Notes under the pieces: generated by a model
Told to the model about the DNA's origin: nothing
The model's input: the letters and a program-made list of their open reading frames with translations, nothing else
The model's database searches: none
In this document: positions 7,462 through 15,557 of the stretch, one piece after another
How the letters are laid out: every line of letters begins with the position of its first letter
How positions within the stretch are numbered: position 1 is the first letter of the stretch
Assembly: GCA_946630785.1 (NCBI GenBank)
Contig: CAMOZC010000002.1
Coordinates: 1-46,767, forward strand
Reading direction: 5' to 3'
Source: an uncultured Clostridia bacterium
GTDB lineage: Bacteria; Bacillota; Clostridia; Christensenellales; UBA1242
DNA length: 46,767 nt
Program-made: the position numbers and the translations under genes

Positions 7462-8256
7462 ATGCCACTATTGGAAGATTTTGAAGAATTTCAAAACGTC
7501 AGTCCCCTGTTACAATGGGCAATTTTCATTGTTGGGGTTTTAATCGCAATTGTTGCAATCATCTCAATCGGGGTTTCGCTTTGGTTAGCCTATAAATACA
7601 TCAGATTTAATCGCACAAAAAACAGTGCTGGTTTAACTGGTAAGGAGGTTGCTAGAAACCTTTTGGATAAAAATGGATTACAACACATTAAAGTTTCAAA
7701 GTGGGGTTCCTTCCTTTTTGGTAATAGTTATTCCCACTACTTTAACAAAGTTCGTCTGCGCCGTTTTACACAAAACAAAAAGAGTGTCACATCTATGGCA
7801 ATGGCAGCCGAAAAAACCGCATTAGCAGTTTTAGACAAAGAAGGCGATGCTGACATGCAAACCCGCATCCGTTTGACACCTTTCATCTACTTTGGACCAA
7901 TTGCTTTCATTCCGCTAGTTTTATTGGGAATTTTAATTGACTTCATGATTTTTAATTTCACTGGTGTGGCTACTATTATTTCCGCCATGGTTGGTTTAGG
8001 GCTCTATGTGATTTCTTTTGTTTTGGCAATCAAGGTTTTAAAAACCGAAATCAAAGCCCAGGCTAAAGCCTTACAAATGCTTGCCAACGAAAACATGGTA
8101 ACCGCTGAAGAAACCGCGATGATGCAAGAATTATTCCACATTTACAATGTTCAATACGTTAATGACATCATCATGGCATTCTTGGAAATGATTATGCGTG
8201 TCTTAAATATGATTGCTGATACACAAAGACAACAATCATTTGGCAAACGCAACTAA
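7462..8256 (+). CDS. YugP-like membrane zinc-peptidase homologue lacking the zinc site
   Basis: 264 aa. N-terminal transmembrane segment, then NSAGLTGKEVARNLLDKNGL, the start of the YugP neutral zinc metallopeptidase domain, and the following HYFNKVRLR block. Where YugP has AAHEVGHA, this protein has AAEKTALA (residues 115-122), so both zinc-ligand His are lost; the Glu remains. The late PVEFDAS-type block is also altered (LKTEIKAQAKAL). Two further transmembrane segments and a C-terminal hydrophobic helix follow. Probably a non-catalytic relative. AAAAGGAG precedes the ATG, and the gene is alone between two terminators. Confidence 0.72.
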   Translation: MPLLEDFEEFQNVSPLLQWAIFIVGVLIAIVAIISIGVSLWLAYKYIRFNRTKNSAGLTGKEVARNLLDKNGLQHIKVSKWGSFLFGNSYSHYFNKVRLRRFTQNKKSVTSMAMAAEKTALAVLDKEGDADMQTRIRLTPFIYFGPIAFIPLVLLGILIDFMIFNFTGVATIISAMVGLGLYVISFVLAIKVLKTEIKAQAKALQMLANENMVTAEETAMMQELFHIYNVQYVNDIIMAFLEMIMRVLNMIADTQRQQSFGKRN

Positions 8257-8277
8257 AAAAATTCAACTATCAAAACA

Positions 8278-8307
8278 AAAACCTAAACAATTCAGTTTAG
8301 GTTTTTT
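8278..8307. terminator. bidirectional terminator
   Basis: AAACCTAAAC, loop AATTCA, GTTTAGGTTTTTT. Lies between the converging YugP-like gene (+) and the 336-aa gene (-). Confidence 0.85.
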
Positions 8308-9316
8308 ATAATTCAATACTATCATTACGTTCATGTTGAATTTTTTCTATCTCACGTGCGAACAGATTATTCTGAACATGACTAAGCATGGATTTAATCT
8401 TACTTAAAAAGAAATCAGCATCAGGTTTAGGAATCCAATGTTCACTCCTTTGATTTTGTAAACCATTGGAAATGGCGTACGCCAAAGCCACACCCATGGC
8501 TTTAGAAACATTATCGCTATACGCAACCGACCTTTTGACCGCAATTTTCCAATTTTCATCGCGTTCAATAAAATCAATGGCGTGCTCATCATTGTAGAAA
8601 TTAGACATATCCGACACGATTAAACTGATAACATTTTTACTTTCTTTATAGGCAACGGTACCCTTACCACTGCTTTTGTCATGAAATCTTTTTTCCAAAA
8701 ACTTACTAGATATTTCAGCGAATATCGGTCCCCCGCGAATCACTTCATCTTTTTCGGGAATAACTTGCAGTCCTGGAGTTGAAAGCGGACGAATTGGCGC
8801 ATAACAAACAGAAAATGTTTGCATCAATGCATCTTTCGCCGTTTGCTGATCAATTTCCGATTCAATCATTTTACAATAAACACGCATTAGCAAAGTCGAA
8901 ACTTCTTCGACACCATGACAATGAGCAAAAAAATTAATTAGACTGAAATTTTTCAAAATTTGTTCTCTGGATAAAGGCGTACCATCCGCACCTAAATACA
9001 ATGGTTCGAAGATGTTTTTAATCAACTCTGATTTAGCTTCTTCACCTAGAAAATGACGTTCACTGTATGCAATTCCGATGAAATCAACATCATTTGTGGT
9101 TGCGATTTCGTTTTCGTGTTTTGGTTCTTTGATTCCAACTAGACTTTGTGCAACACGACACATATAGTTAGCACTTTGTGGAGTAACTGACCCGTTACCA
9201 CCGAAACACAGCACTGTTGGTTTGGTAACACGGAAATTAACGCCATTCAAATTTTGCCAATGGTTATCTTTTTTTAAATCACGTTTTCCGATATGATAAT
9301 GTTCAAACCAACTCAT
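8306..9316 (-). CDS. uncharacterised protein, possible alpha/beta-hydrolase-like fold
   Basis: 336 aa; family not recognised. It is soluble with no signal peptide. An N-terminal hydrophobic strand with a Gly-rich turn (TVLCFGGNGS) and, about 85 residues on, a second strand ending in FFAHCHGVEEV resemble a hydrolase beta-strand/nucleophile-elbow layout. If so the nucleophile would be Cys rather than Ser. This is weak inference. The start has AAAGGGGG upstream. It follows a second unrecognised gene (9400-9840) on the same strand with an 83-bp gap. Confidence 0.5.
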   Translation of the reverse strand: MSWFEHYHIGKRDLKKDNHWQNLNGVNFRVTKPTVLCFGGNGSVTPQSANYMCRVAQSLVGIKEPKHENEIATTNDVDFIGIAYSERHFLGEEAKSELIKNIFEPLYLGADGTPLSREQILKNFSLINFFAHCHGVEEVSTLLMRVYCKMIESEIDQQTAKDALMQTFSVCYAPIRPLSTPGLQVIPEKDEVIRGGPIFAEISSKFLEKRFHDKSSGKGTVAYKESKNVISLIVSDMSNFYNDEHAIDFIERDENWKIAVKRSVAYSDNVSKAMGVALAYAISNGLQNQRSEHWIPKPDADFFLSKIKSMLSHVQNNLFAREIEKIQHERNDSIEL

Positions 9317-9399
9317 GTGTTTTTACACCCCCTTTAGGTTACCAGTTCCTACTTGCTTTTGCAAGTCACTTACAGTAAAAATGACCCACAGGCCATTCA

Positions 9400-9840
9400 T
9401 TACATAGTTTTTTCATTTTGCAATTTATCACGCAACTCTTCTTTTTCCACATCTGCTTTCAACGCACTCAAAGCATTACAACCTTTCATCACGTCACCAG
9501 CAGGACAATTAAAAGTTCCCACTTCACGCACTTGTCGTCGTGAATCTTCTGCCACCTTGGCAATTTCCAAGAAAACCAACCGCCTTTGGTCAGCATTCAT
9601 CGCATGAATCGTATCTTTTAATTTGCCAGCAATCTGCCAACTTTTCTTTAATGCCGCTGGTGAATAATTTTGATTTGCCACTAAAACAATTTTTTCGTGT
9701 TCGTTTTCTTCCGGATGGTATTTATTCATACAGCGCACACTCTTGACCCAGTTTTCACCCAAGGCAATCATTTGTTTTGCTGTCACCGCCGAATTAAATT
9801 CGGCTCGCTTTCCCAACTTTAAACCCTTAAATAATTTCAT
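9400..9840 (-). CDS. uncharacterised small soluble protein
   Basis: 146 aa, basic, mostly helical by composition; family not recognised. Two Cys occur in the middle and C-terminal parts (VRCMNKYH, TFNCPAGDVMKGC). The ATG at 9838-9840 has AAAGGA at good spacing. An ATG 21 bases further upstream sits almost on the -10 box (9863-9868) and so cannot be used from that promoter. Probably co-transcribed with the 336-aa gene. Confidence 0.55.
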   Translation of the reverse strand: MKLFKGLKLGKRAEFNSAVTAKQMIALGENWVKSVRCMNKYHPEENEHEKIVLVANQNYSPAALKKSWQIAGKLKDTIHAMNADQRRLVFLEIAKVAEDSRRQVREVGTFNCPAGDVMKGCNALSALKADVEKEELRDKLQNEKTM

Positions 9841-9862
9841 TCGTATTAATCCTTTCGCCATA

Positions 9863-9892
9863 ATTATAGCACACCACTAAATGACAAATCAA
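9863..9892 (-). promoter_or_regulatory. sigma-A-type promoter of 9400-9840
   Basis: Minus strand: -35 TTGATT (9887-9892), 18-bp spacer ending TGC, extended -10 TATAAT (9863-9868). It settles the start choice of the downstream gene. Confidence 0.65.
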
Positions 9893-9913
9893 TACCACCC
9901 ATTAAAATGCAAA

Positions 9914-9942
9914 CATAAAAAAGCCAGCAATTACTGGCTTTA
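9914..9942 (-). terminator. terminator after the 95-aa gene
   Basis: Minus strand: AAAGCCAGTAATTGCTGGCTTTTTT. GCCAG/CTGGC stem with a terminal T run. Confidence 0.75.
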
Positions 9943-9982
9943 ACAATAACGGCTAAATGCCTTCGCTAATAATTTTATTTCA

Positions 9983-10270
9983 TCAATCCAATAATTCTGG
10001 ATTGTCTTTTAAAGCGACTTCTATATCATCGCTAATTTGCGCCAATTTACGCGCAGTGTCCGCCGGATTGTTTAGTAAAAAGTTTGGATTTAAACTAATT
10101 AACCCATCAATATCACTTTCTGGATATCCCGCGCGCACCACGGCGGCAAGATTAGCTAAAGCCCGTTCCCCTGAAATAATTTCCAAGCCGGGACAAACAC
10201 GACACAAGAATTTAATGTCGTCATCATCATAGCCCACTTTAATCAAATAATCATAAAGGATTTGGTCCAT
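9983..10270 (-). CDS. small acidic helical protein, unknown
   Basis: 95 aa; family not recognised. Two repeated segments of about 35 residues have a similar helix-turn-helix pattern (YDYLIKVGYDDDDIKFLCRVCPGL and VRAGYPESDIDGLISLNPNFL), which suggests a short helical-repeat protein. It is followed by a good terminator at 9914-9942. The start has AAAGGA nearby (CATAAAGGATTTGGTCC on the sense side). Confidence 0.5.
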   Translation of the reverse strand: MDQILYDYLIKVGYDDDDIKFLCRVCPGLEIISGERALANLAAVVRAGYPESDIDGLISLNPNFLLNNPADTARKLAQISDDIEVALKDNPELLD

Positions 10271-10330
10271 TAAACCAATATATCACAAAAACGCCCAAAG
10301 ACCACCAAAAAATGTTTTCCACTATCCAAC

Positions 10331-10364
10331 AAAAAAGGCCCAACCCATCATCGGATTAGGCCTT
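10331..10364 (-). terminator. terminator after the Sel1-like gene
   Basis: Minus strand: AAGGCCTAA, a loop of about 14 bases, TTGGGCCTTTTTT. Lies between 10429 and 10270. Confidence 0.65.
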
Positions 10365-10428
10365 ATCTGGCGGAGTTAATATAACATAAAACAATAATTA
10401 ATAATCACATACTTTAATAACGTATTGT

Positions 10429-10698
10429 TTACCTTAACGAATCAACTATTTTATTAACTGCATCTACTCCGATATTAAAAGCACTTAATGCTTTCTTCGA
10501 TGTGAGAAATGCTTTTGATTTAATATGTCCATTTATTGATGCAGTTTCCAATAATTTCTTTGCTTGTTTCTCATCTTTTTTCAAAACAGTTCCATCTAAA
10601 TATATCATCGCCAACTCATATCTTGCATCATCATTATTATCTTCTATTTGTTTTTTTAATCGAGCAATTTTTCTCTTTAATTTTAGTTTATCAAACAT
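10429..10698 (-). CDS. small Sel1-like repeat protein
   Basis: 89 aa. A basic N-terminal helix (KLKRKIARLKKQI) is followed by one Sel1-type TPR unit: ARYELAMIYLDGTVL, KDEKQAKKLLETASINGH. Sel1 repeats mediate protein-protein contacts; the partner is unknown. AAAAAGGAG before the ATG supports expression. Much shorter than usual Sel1 proteins, so it may be a remnant or a one-repeat adaptor. Confidence 0.6.
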   Translation of the reverse strand: MFDKLKLKRKIARLKKQIEDNNDDARYELAMIYLDGTVLKKDEKQAKKLLETASINGHIKSKAFLTSKKALSAFNIGVDAVNKIVDSLR

Positions 10699-10727
10699 AT
10701 TTCTCCTTTTTCGATTTAGTTTACGTT

Positions 10728-10817
10728 TGGCGGAGAGTCTGGGGTTCGAACCCAGGCCACCTGTTACAGTGCTACTCCCTTAGCAGGGGAGCCCCTTAAC
10801 CACTTGGGTAACTCTCC
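10728..10817 (-). tRNA. tRNA-Ser (anticodon GCT)
   Basis: 90 nt read on the minus strand, from GGAGAGTT to CTCTCCGCCA. The acceptor stem GGAGAGT pairs with ACTCTCC, the discriminator is G, and CCA is encoded. The anticodon stem-loop CTCCC-CTGCTAA-GGGAG gives anticodon GCU. A long variable arm of class II type and the T-arm GGTTCGAACCC are present. It reads AGC/AGU codons. Confidence 0.95.
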
Positions 10818-10822
10818 AAATA

Positions 10823-10856
10823 ACAAAACCAGTCTATGCGGTAAATCTGGTTTTGT
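10823..10856 (-). terminator. hairpin between gpmI and tRNA-Ser
   Basis: Perfect 10-bp stem ACAAAACCAG / CTGGTTTTGT with a 14-base loop, lying just after the gpmI stop codon. On the minus strand it is followed by an AT-rich stretch but only a short T run, so it could be a weak terminator or a processing site. Confidence 0.55.
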
Positions 10857-10872
10857 CAAGTTAAGTTCTGTA

Positions 10873-12402
10873 TTATTTATGTTGCAACATACTTGGATTA
10901 AAATGCGAATCGGCCGGAACAGTCAATAAATCGCAAATCGTAGCCGCCAAATTGGTTAAACCATAAACACCACTTTCCGTGTTTGCCAGTTTAACATCCG
11001 GTGTTCCAAATGGGCAAATCGCAATCGGTACCAAGTTGTTAGTATGCGATGTTTTGACTTTACCGTTTTCATCGGTCATTTCTTCCGCATTACCGTGGTC
11101 AGCTGTAATGATTAAATTTACTTTATTTTTTTGACAAACATCGTACAAGCGACCAACACATTCGTCAACGGTTTTGCAAGCCACCACGGCAGCATCAAAC
11201 TCACCACAGTGACCGACCATATCCGGATTTGGTAAATTACATTTCAGGAAATCAAATTGACCGTTTTCAATGTTTTCAATCAATTTATCCGTAATTTCCA
11301 CTGCTTTCATCTTTGGTGCTTTACTGTATAAGTTATTCAACTTATCACTAGGAATTTCCAACCAAGTTTCTAACTTCGGGTCGATTGGCGCACTTTTATT
11401 ACCATTAAAGAAATAAGTCATATGTCCAAATTTAACTGTTTCCGTAACGGTATATTGGCGTACGCCATGTTCACACAACCAAGCGGTTAAGGTGTGGTTA
11501 ATTACTGGTGGTTCACATAAGTAATTCTTTGGCAAATTCATTTCGGCGTCATACTGCAAAATTCCAGCGAAATAACAATCTTTAATTAAAGCCCGTTGTT
11601 CTTGGGAAATATAATCACCATTATCAAACATACGCGCAGTTTCAACAGCACGGTCACCGCGATAATTCAACAATAAAATCGCTTCGCCGTTTTTAATTAA
11701 ATTATCTGGATCAACGACAACCGGTGGAACTTGTTCATCCGATAAACCCGGATTAGCCTGATAAAATTCATTCAAATAAGCACGCCAATCTTTAACGACC
11801 GGAGCTTTACCCTGCACGCAAACTTCAAATGCTTTGGTTAACATTTCAGTTTGGGCTTGATAACGATCCATGAAAATTTGTCCACGACCACCAATAACAG
11901 ACAAGTTCGGTACCTGCGCCAAAAACTCTGCTGCTGAACGTGGGCTGACGTCACGACCATCAGTAATTGCAATCACATTGAACGGTAAATTTTGTTTTTC
12001 ACATTGTGCAATCACTTTAAACAAATGTTCAATGTTACTGTGTACGCGTCCATTACTACATAAAATAATAATGTTCAATTTGGGATAAGTACTGATTTTT
12101 TGCCAAACAGCTGATTCAAAAATCTTGCCAGTTGCAAAAGCATCATTCAATAAGGACAACCCTTGTTTAATGGTTATACCTGCGCCCATGGCGTTGTGAC
12201 CGACTTCACTGTTACCAGCATCCTTGGCACTATCCAAGCCAACTTCGTGCCCACTGGCTTTAATTAAAGTCGTCAAATGTTCGTTGCGCGCTTTAGTTAA
12301 ATTAGGCATACCTGCCGCAACCACGGCATTACCTTCGACTCGGGGACTATAGCCCAAACCATCCATTACACATAAAACTGTACGATTAAATTTATTTGTC
12401 AT
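10873..12402 (-). CDS. gpmI: 2,3-bisphosphoglycerate-independent phosphoglycerate mutase
   Basis: 509 aa, normal length. Alkaline-phosphatase superfamily metal sites are present: VMDGLGYS, KDAGNSEVGH with the phosphorylated Ser, ITDGRDVSPRSA, NYRGDRAVE, ITADHGNAEEM and TSHTNNLVP. It interconverts 3- and 2-phosphoglycerate in glycolysis. GGAG lies 10 bases before the ATG, which overlaps the end of tpiA by 11 bp (coupled translation). Third gene of pgk-tpiA-gpmI. Unlike its neighbour TIM, the motifs I can check are intact. Confidence 0.95.
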   Translation of the reverse strand: MTNKFNRTVLCVMDGLGYSPRVEGNAVVAAGMPNLTKARNEHLTTLIKASGHEVGLDSAKDAGNSEVGHNAMGAGITIKQGLSLLNDAFATGKIFESAVWQKISTYPKLNIIILCSNGRVHSNIEHLFKVIAQCEKQNLPFNVIAITDGRDVSPRSAAEFLAQVPNLSVIGGRGQIFMDRYQAQTEMLTKAFEVCVQGKAPVVKDWRAYLNEFYQANPGLSDEQVPPVVVDPDNLIKNGEAILLLNYRGDRAVETARMFDNGDYISQEQRALIKDCYFAGILQYDAEMNLPKNYLCEPPVINHTLTAWLCEHGVRQYTVTETVKFGHMTYFFNGNKSAPIDPKLETWLEIPSDKLNNLYSKAPKMKAVEITDKLIENIENGQFDFLKCNLPNPDMVGHCGEFDAAVVACKTVDECVGRLYDVCQKNKVNLIITADHGNAEEMTDENGKVKTSHTNNLVPIAICPFGTPDVKLANTESGVYGLTNLAATICDLLTVPADSHFNPSMLQHK

Positions 12403-13138
12403 AATTAATTACTCCATAAAATGAATCTATATTTAAAGAAGAACCGACGAAGAAAATTCCGTCCAATTCTGGTAACGCCATATAACTCTTAACGTTAGCT
12501 GGCGTAATTTGTCCACCATACAGAAGTGGTAAACTGGCATCCAAGGGATTATTTTTCAATTCAATCAAACACTTACGAATATGTTTAGTTACCATATCAA
12601 TATAATCGGGTTTTGGTAAGATACCGCGCTGTACTACCCAAATCGGGCGATAGCAAACCACAATATCGTTAATGTTGGAAATACCCACTAATGCGCCTTG
12701 GATTTGACGTTTGATAACTTCAAAAGTCAAATTGTTTTGGTTTTCTGACCAAGTTTCACCGACACACAAAACTGGTGTAATTCCATATTTTTGTAGCAAC
12801 TTGATTTTCTTATTGACGGTTTCATCACTTTCAAAGTTCTGACGCCAAGTACCATCACCAACAATACAATATTTGACACCGTATTCTTTCAACAACTGGA
12901 CACTAAGTTCGCCCATGCGTCCGCCGTATTCAATATCGCTGACATCCTGTGCACCCAGTTGCAATGGTTTTGGCATTTTTAAACGTGCAATTTCGTAATA
13001 ACAAGCCGCTGGTGCTAAAATGACTTCGGTTTTGTTTTTTAATTCCAAGCCACGTTTATAAACTTGTTCAAAAAATTCCAATACCTCTTTGGGCGTTTTG
13101 TTGGATTTCCAACACGCAAAAAACATTGGTCTTCGCAT
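12392..13138 (-). CDS. triosephosphate isomerase family protein lacking catalytic His and Glu
   Basis: 248 aa, full TIM length, aligned throughout: CWKSNKT (normally NWKMN; Lys11 kept), GAQDVS, GELSVQLLKEYGVKYCIVG, then TPVLCVGE, YRPIWVV and LYGGQITPAN. The electrophilic His in GHSERR is replaced (GDGTWR, Asp95) and the catalytic base Glu in YEPVWAIGTG is replaced (YRPIWVVQRG, Arg164). The loop-6 hinge and N11 are also changed. Normal TIM chemistry is therefore unlikely. It sits between pgk and gpmI with 1-bp and overlapping junctions, so it is expressed with them. Confidence 0.85.
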   Translation of the reverse strand: MRRPMFFACWKSNKTPKEVLEFFEQVYKRGLELKNKTEVILAPAACYYEIARLKMPKPLQLGAQDVSDIEYGGRMGELSVQLLKEYGVKYCIVGDGTWRQNFESDETVNKKIKLLQKYGITPVLCVGETWSENQNNLTFEVIKRQIQGALVGISNINDIVVCYRPIWVVQRGILPKPDYIDMVTKHIRKCLIELKNNPLDASLPLLYGGQITPANVKSYMALPELDGIFFVGSSLNIDSFYGVINYDK

Positions 13139-13139
13139 T

Positions 13140-14192
13140 TTATTTTTCCCCCTTTTGTTTTAAACACGCAATTCCTGGCAAAGTCGTGCCTTCAATATAT
13201 TCTAAAGCTGCACCACCACCAGTGGATACATGCGTGAATTGATAGTCCTTTACCGCCGCTGCTGTATCACCACCACCAACGACGCTTACAGCATGACTAT
13301 TAACAACTAACTGAGCTACAGCACGTGTACCAGTTCCATTCTTCGCATCAACATCGAATTGTCCCAACGGACCATTCCAAAAAATCGTTGCACTATTTTC
13401 AATAATTGGTTTCCAAGTTTCCACAGTCGCTAACGAAATGTCCAAACCGCGATCAGGTGCCACATAAATTTTAGCTCGACGTTTGATTCCATCATCCTGC
13501 CATTCCTGTGCAATCCGTCCGCCAACCAAAACATTGTCCGCCCTGTCAGCCAATTTGCGCGCTAACGGTAATTTGTCACTGGCTTTCTTACCACCAATAA
13601 TCACAGTAAACGGACGTTTTGGGTTATCAGTAATTTTGCTTAAATACTCAATTTCACGTGCCATCAGAAAGCCCGCATAACCCGGCAAATAACTAGCAAC
13701 ACCGACGGTGCTGGCATGGGCACGATGTGCCGCACCAAAAGCATCATTCACAAAAATTTCACCAAGACTTGCTAGCTGTTTAGCAAATGACGGATTATTG
13801 GCAGTTTCGTCTGGCGTAAAACGGGTATTTTCTAACAATAGCACGCTGCCATTCGGCATAGTTTCAATTTGCTCTTCCACCGCTTTACCGACAGTTTGTT
13901 CGCTGAAACGCACCATTACATTTGGTAACAATTCTTGCAAGTGCTCATAAACCGGGCGTAAAGAATATTGTGGTTCAGGTTTGCCATCTGGTCGTCCAAA
14001 ATGGCTACACAAAATTACACGTGCACCACGTTCCAACAAATAACGAACTGTCGGCAAACTATCCACCATGCGTTTATCATCACTAATTTCGCCATCGACC
14101 GTCATTGGTACGTTATAATCCACGCGCATTAACACACGTGTACCAATTTTTATCGGAGCATCTTCCACTGTTGCAATCGGTATAGTCTTCAT
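13140..14192 (-). CDS. pgk: phosphoglycerate kinase, short form
   Basis: 350 aa, against about 390-415 for most bacterial PGKs. The N-domain is intact: LMRVDYNVPM, SHFGRPDG, ENTRF, NDAFGAAHRAHAST. The C-domain has IIGGKKASDK, FWNGPLGQFD, GGGDTAAAV and STGGGAALEYIEG. Between GGRIAQEWQ and GLDIS about 40 residues normally present are missing. The catalytic Arg and Lys that I can trace are present, so activity is possible. First gene of pgk-tpiA-gpmI; gapA is not here. The promoter sits so close that the mRNA should be nearly leaderless. Confidence 0.9.
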   Translation of the reverse strand: MKTIPIATVEDAPIKIGTRVLMRVDYNVPMTVDGEISDDKRMVDSLPTVRYLLERGARVILCSHFGRPDGKPEPQYSLRPVYEHLQELLPNVMVRFSEQTVGKAVEEQIETMPNGSVLLLENTRFTPDETANNPSFAKQLASLGEIFVNDAFGAAHRAHASTVGVASYLPGYAGFLMAREIEYLSKITDNPKRPFTVIIGGKKASDKLPLARKLADRADNVLVGGRIAQEWQDDGIKRRAKIYVAPDRGLDISLATVETWKPIIENSATIFWNGPLGQFDVDAKNGTGTRAVAQLVVNSHAVSVVGGGDTAAAVKDYQFTHVSTGGGAALEYIEGTTLPGIACLKQKGEK

Positions 14193-14200
14193 TGTACCTT

Positions 14201-14229
14201 ATTATAATACGCAACATTCATCTTGCCAA
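14201..14229 (-). promoter_or_regulatory. pgk operon promoter (near-leaderless)
   Basis: Minus strand: -35 TTGGCA (14224-14229), exactly 17 bp, -10 TATAAT (14201-14206), then only 8 bases to the ATG. The transcript should begin at or within a few bases of the start codon. Confidence 0.75.
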
Positions 14230-14257
14230 ACAAAACACGACAATACCTGTGCTGTTT

Positions 14258-14683
14258 TCAGCGTAATTTAGCACCACACCCTTGACAGCGAACATTACTA
14301 GATAAATTCTGTGATCCACAATATCCACAGATGATTGTTTCGGGTGTAGTACTTTGTTTTTTTATTTCTAACTCCTCGCGTTCTAATTGAATTCTTGCTT
14401 TTTCCAGTTCCATTTTTTCACGTTCTAAATCACCTTGGTCATCATTGCCCATGATAGTTTCGCCTGGATTCATGCGTGATTGCATTCTATTTTGAACAAT
14501 TTTCACTATAATGATTAATACAAAAAAGAACCAAATTAAAGCAAAAAATGGAATTATCATAAACAAAAAATCCATATCATCAAAAAAGATAAGATTGATA
14601 AGCACAAAAGCGAACATAAAAAAGAAAGCAATTGGTACAAAAATCAATATCCCCATTTTGTTTTTGCTTGATTTAATATCCAC
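14258..14683 (-). CDS. membrane protein with coiled coil and C-terminal zinc ribbon
   Basis: 141 aa from a GTG start that lies 9 bases after GGAG; a TTG two codons earlier is too close to it. Two adjacent transmembrane helices (residues about 10-60) are followed by a charged coiled coil (LEREKMELEKARIQLEREEL) and a CGYCG...CQGCGAKLR zinc ribbon. A cytoplasmic ribbon tethered to the membrane is inferred. Function unknown. Confidence 0.6.
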   Translation of the reverse strand: MDIKSSKNKMGILIFVPIAFFFMFAFVLINLIFFDDMDFLFMIIPFFALIWFFFVLIIIVKIVQNRMQSRMNPGETIMGNDDQGDLEREKMELEKARIQLEREELEIKKQSTTPETIICGYCGSQNLSSNVRCQGCGAKLR

Positions 14684-14759
14684 AATCAAAATCTCCTTTG
14701 TTCCTTAATTAACTTATTAAGATAATTTAGCGTTATCGTGTGGTTTTGTCAAGATATAC

Positions 14760-15521
14760 CTATTTTGTCTTTTGGCGTTTTGCTTGCAGATTATAAACAA
14801 TTCGCGCCACCCAAGTGGTTGGTAGTAAACCAATCGCAAAACGTGCTAAACGGACAGTGAAAGTTGGCACAATATAAAATTGATTTAAATGTTGAATGGC
14901 ATAACGCGCCACCTTGGTACTATCAACTCCATGAAAGTTGAATTTTACATCAGCTGTTTTTGCGAAATTAGTATCAACTGGACCCGGACACAAAACGCTG
15001 ATTTTAACTTTTGATTTGGCGCGTCTTAACTCTTCGCGAATCGCCTCACTCAAACGTACTACGTAATTTTTTGTAGCATAATAAGTTGCCATCAACGGTC
15101 CTGGCATAAAGCCCGCAATCGACCCAATATTTAAAATGTGACCACTGTTACGCGCTTGCATATCTGCTAAATACAATTTAGTTAAAACATGCAACGCCAC
15201 CACATTGGTATTAATCATGGACAAATCTTTTTCCAATGGTCTTTCGGCAAAAACACCACTATCACCAAATCCAGCATTATTAATCAATAAATCAACATCG
15301 GGATGCATCGTATGTAATTGCTGACAGTACTCTGGATTACTTAAATCCAAACTAACCGTGGTAACATTTACTGCTGGATGAGACGTCATAATTTCTTGTT
15401 GCAAAAGTGCCAACCGATTTTGGTCGCGTGCCACCAGTACCATTTGGTCATATTGGTCCGCTAAAATTTTTGCCATTTCGCGTCCCATACCTGAAGACGC
15501 ACCAGTAATCAAAACTTTCAT
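14760..15521 (-). CDS. short-chain dehydrogenase/reductase
   Basis: 253 aa from the ATG at 15521; a TTG nine codons earlier has no better ribosome-binding site. Classical SDR: TGASSGMGRE NAD(P)-binding turn, LLINNAGFG, NIGSIAG with the catalytic Ser, and YYATKNY holding Tyr and Lys. The C-terminus is hydrophobic, suggesting membrane association or a lipid-like substrate. The substrate is not predictable. It follows the zeta-toxin gene by about 37 bp. Confidence 0.85.
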   Translation of the reverse strand: MKVLITGASSGMGREMAKILADQYDQMVLVARDQNRLALLQQEIMTSHPAVNVTTVSLDLSNPEYCQQLHTMHPDVDLLINNAGFGDSGVFAERPLEKDLSMINTNVVALHVLTKLYLADMQARNSGHILNIGSIAGFMPGPLMATYYATKNYVVRLSEAIREELRRAKSKVKISVLCPGPVDTNFAKTADVKFNFHGVDSTKVARYAIQHLNQFYIVPTFTVRLARFAIGLLPTTWVARIVYNLQAKRQKTK

Positions 15522-15557
15522 AAAAAAAGATTGCCATAAAAATGACAATCTGTCGAT

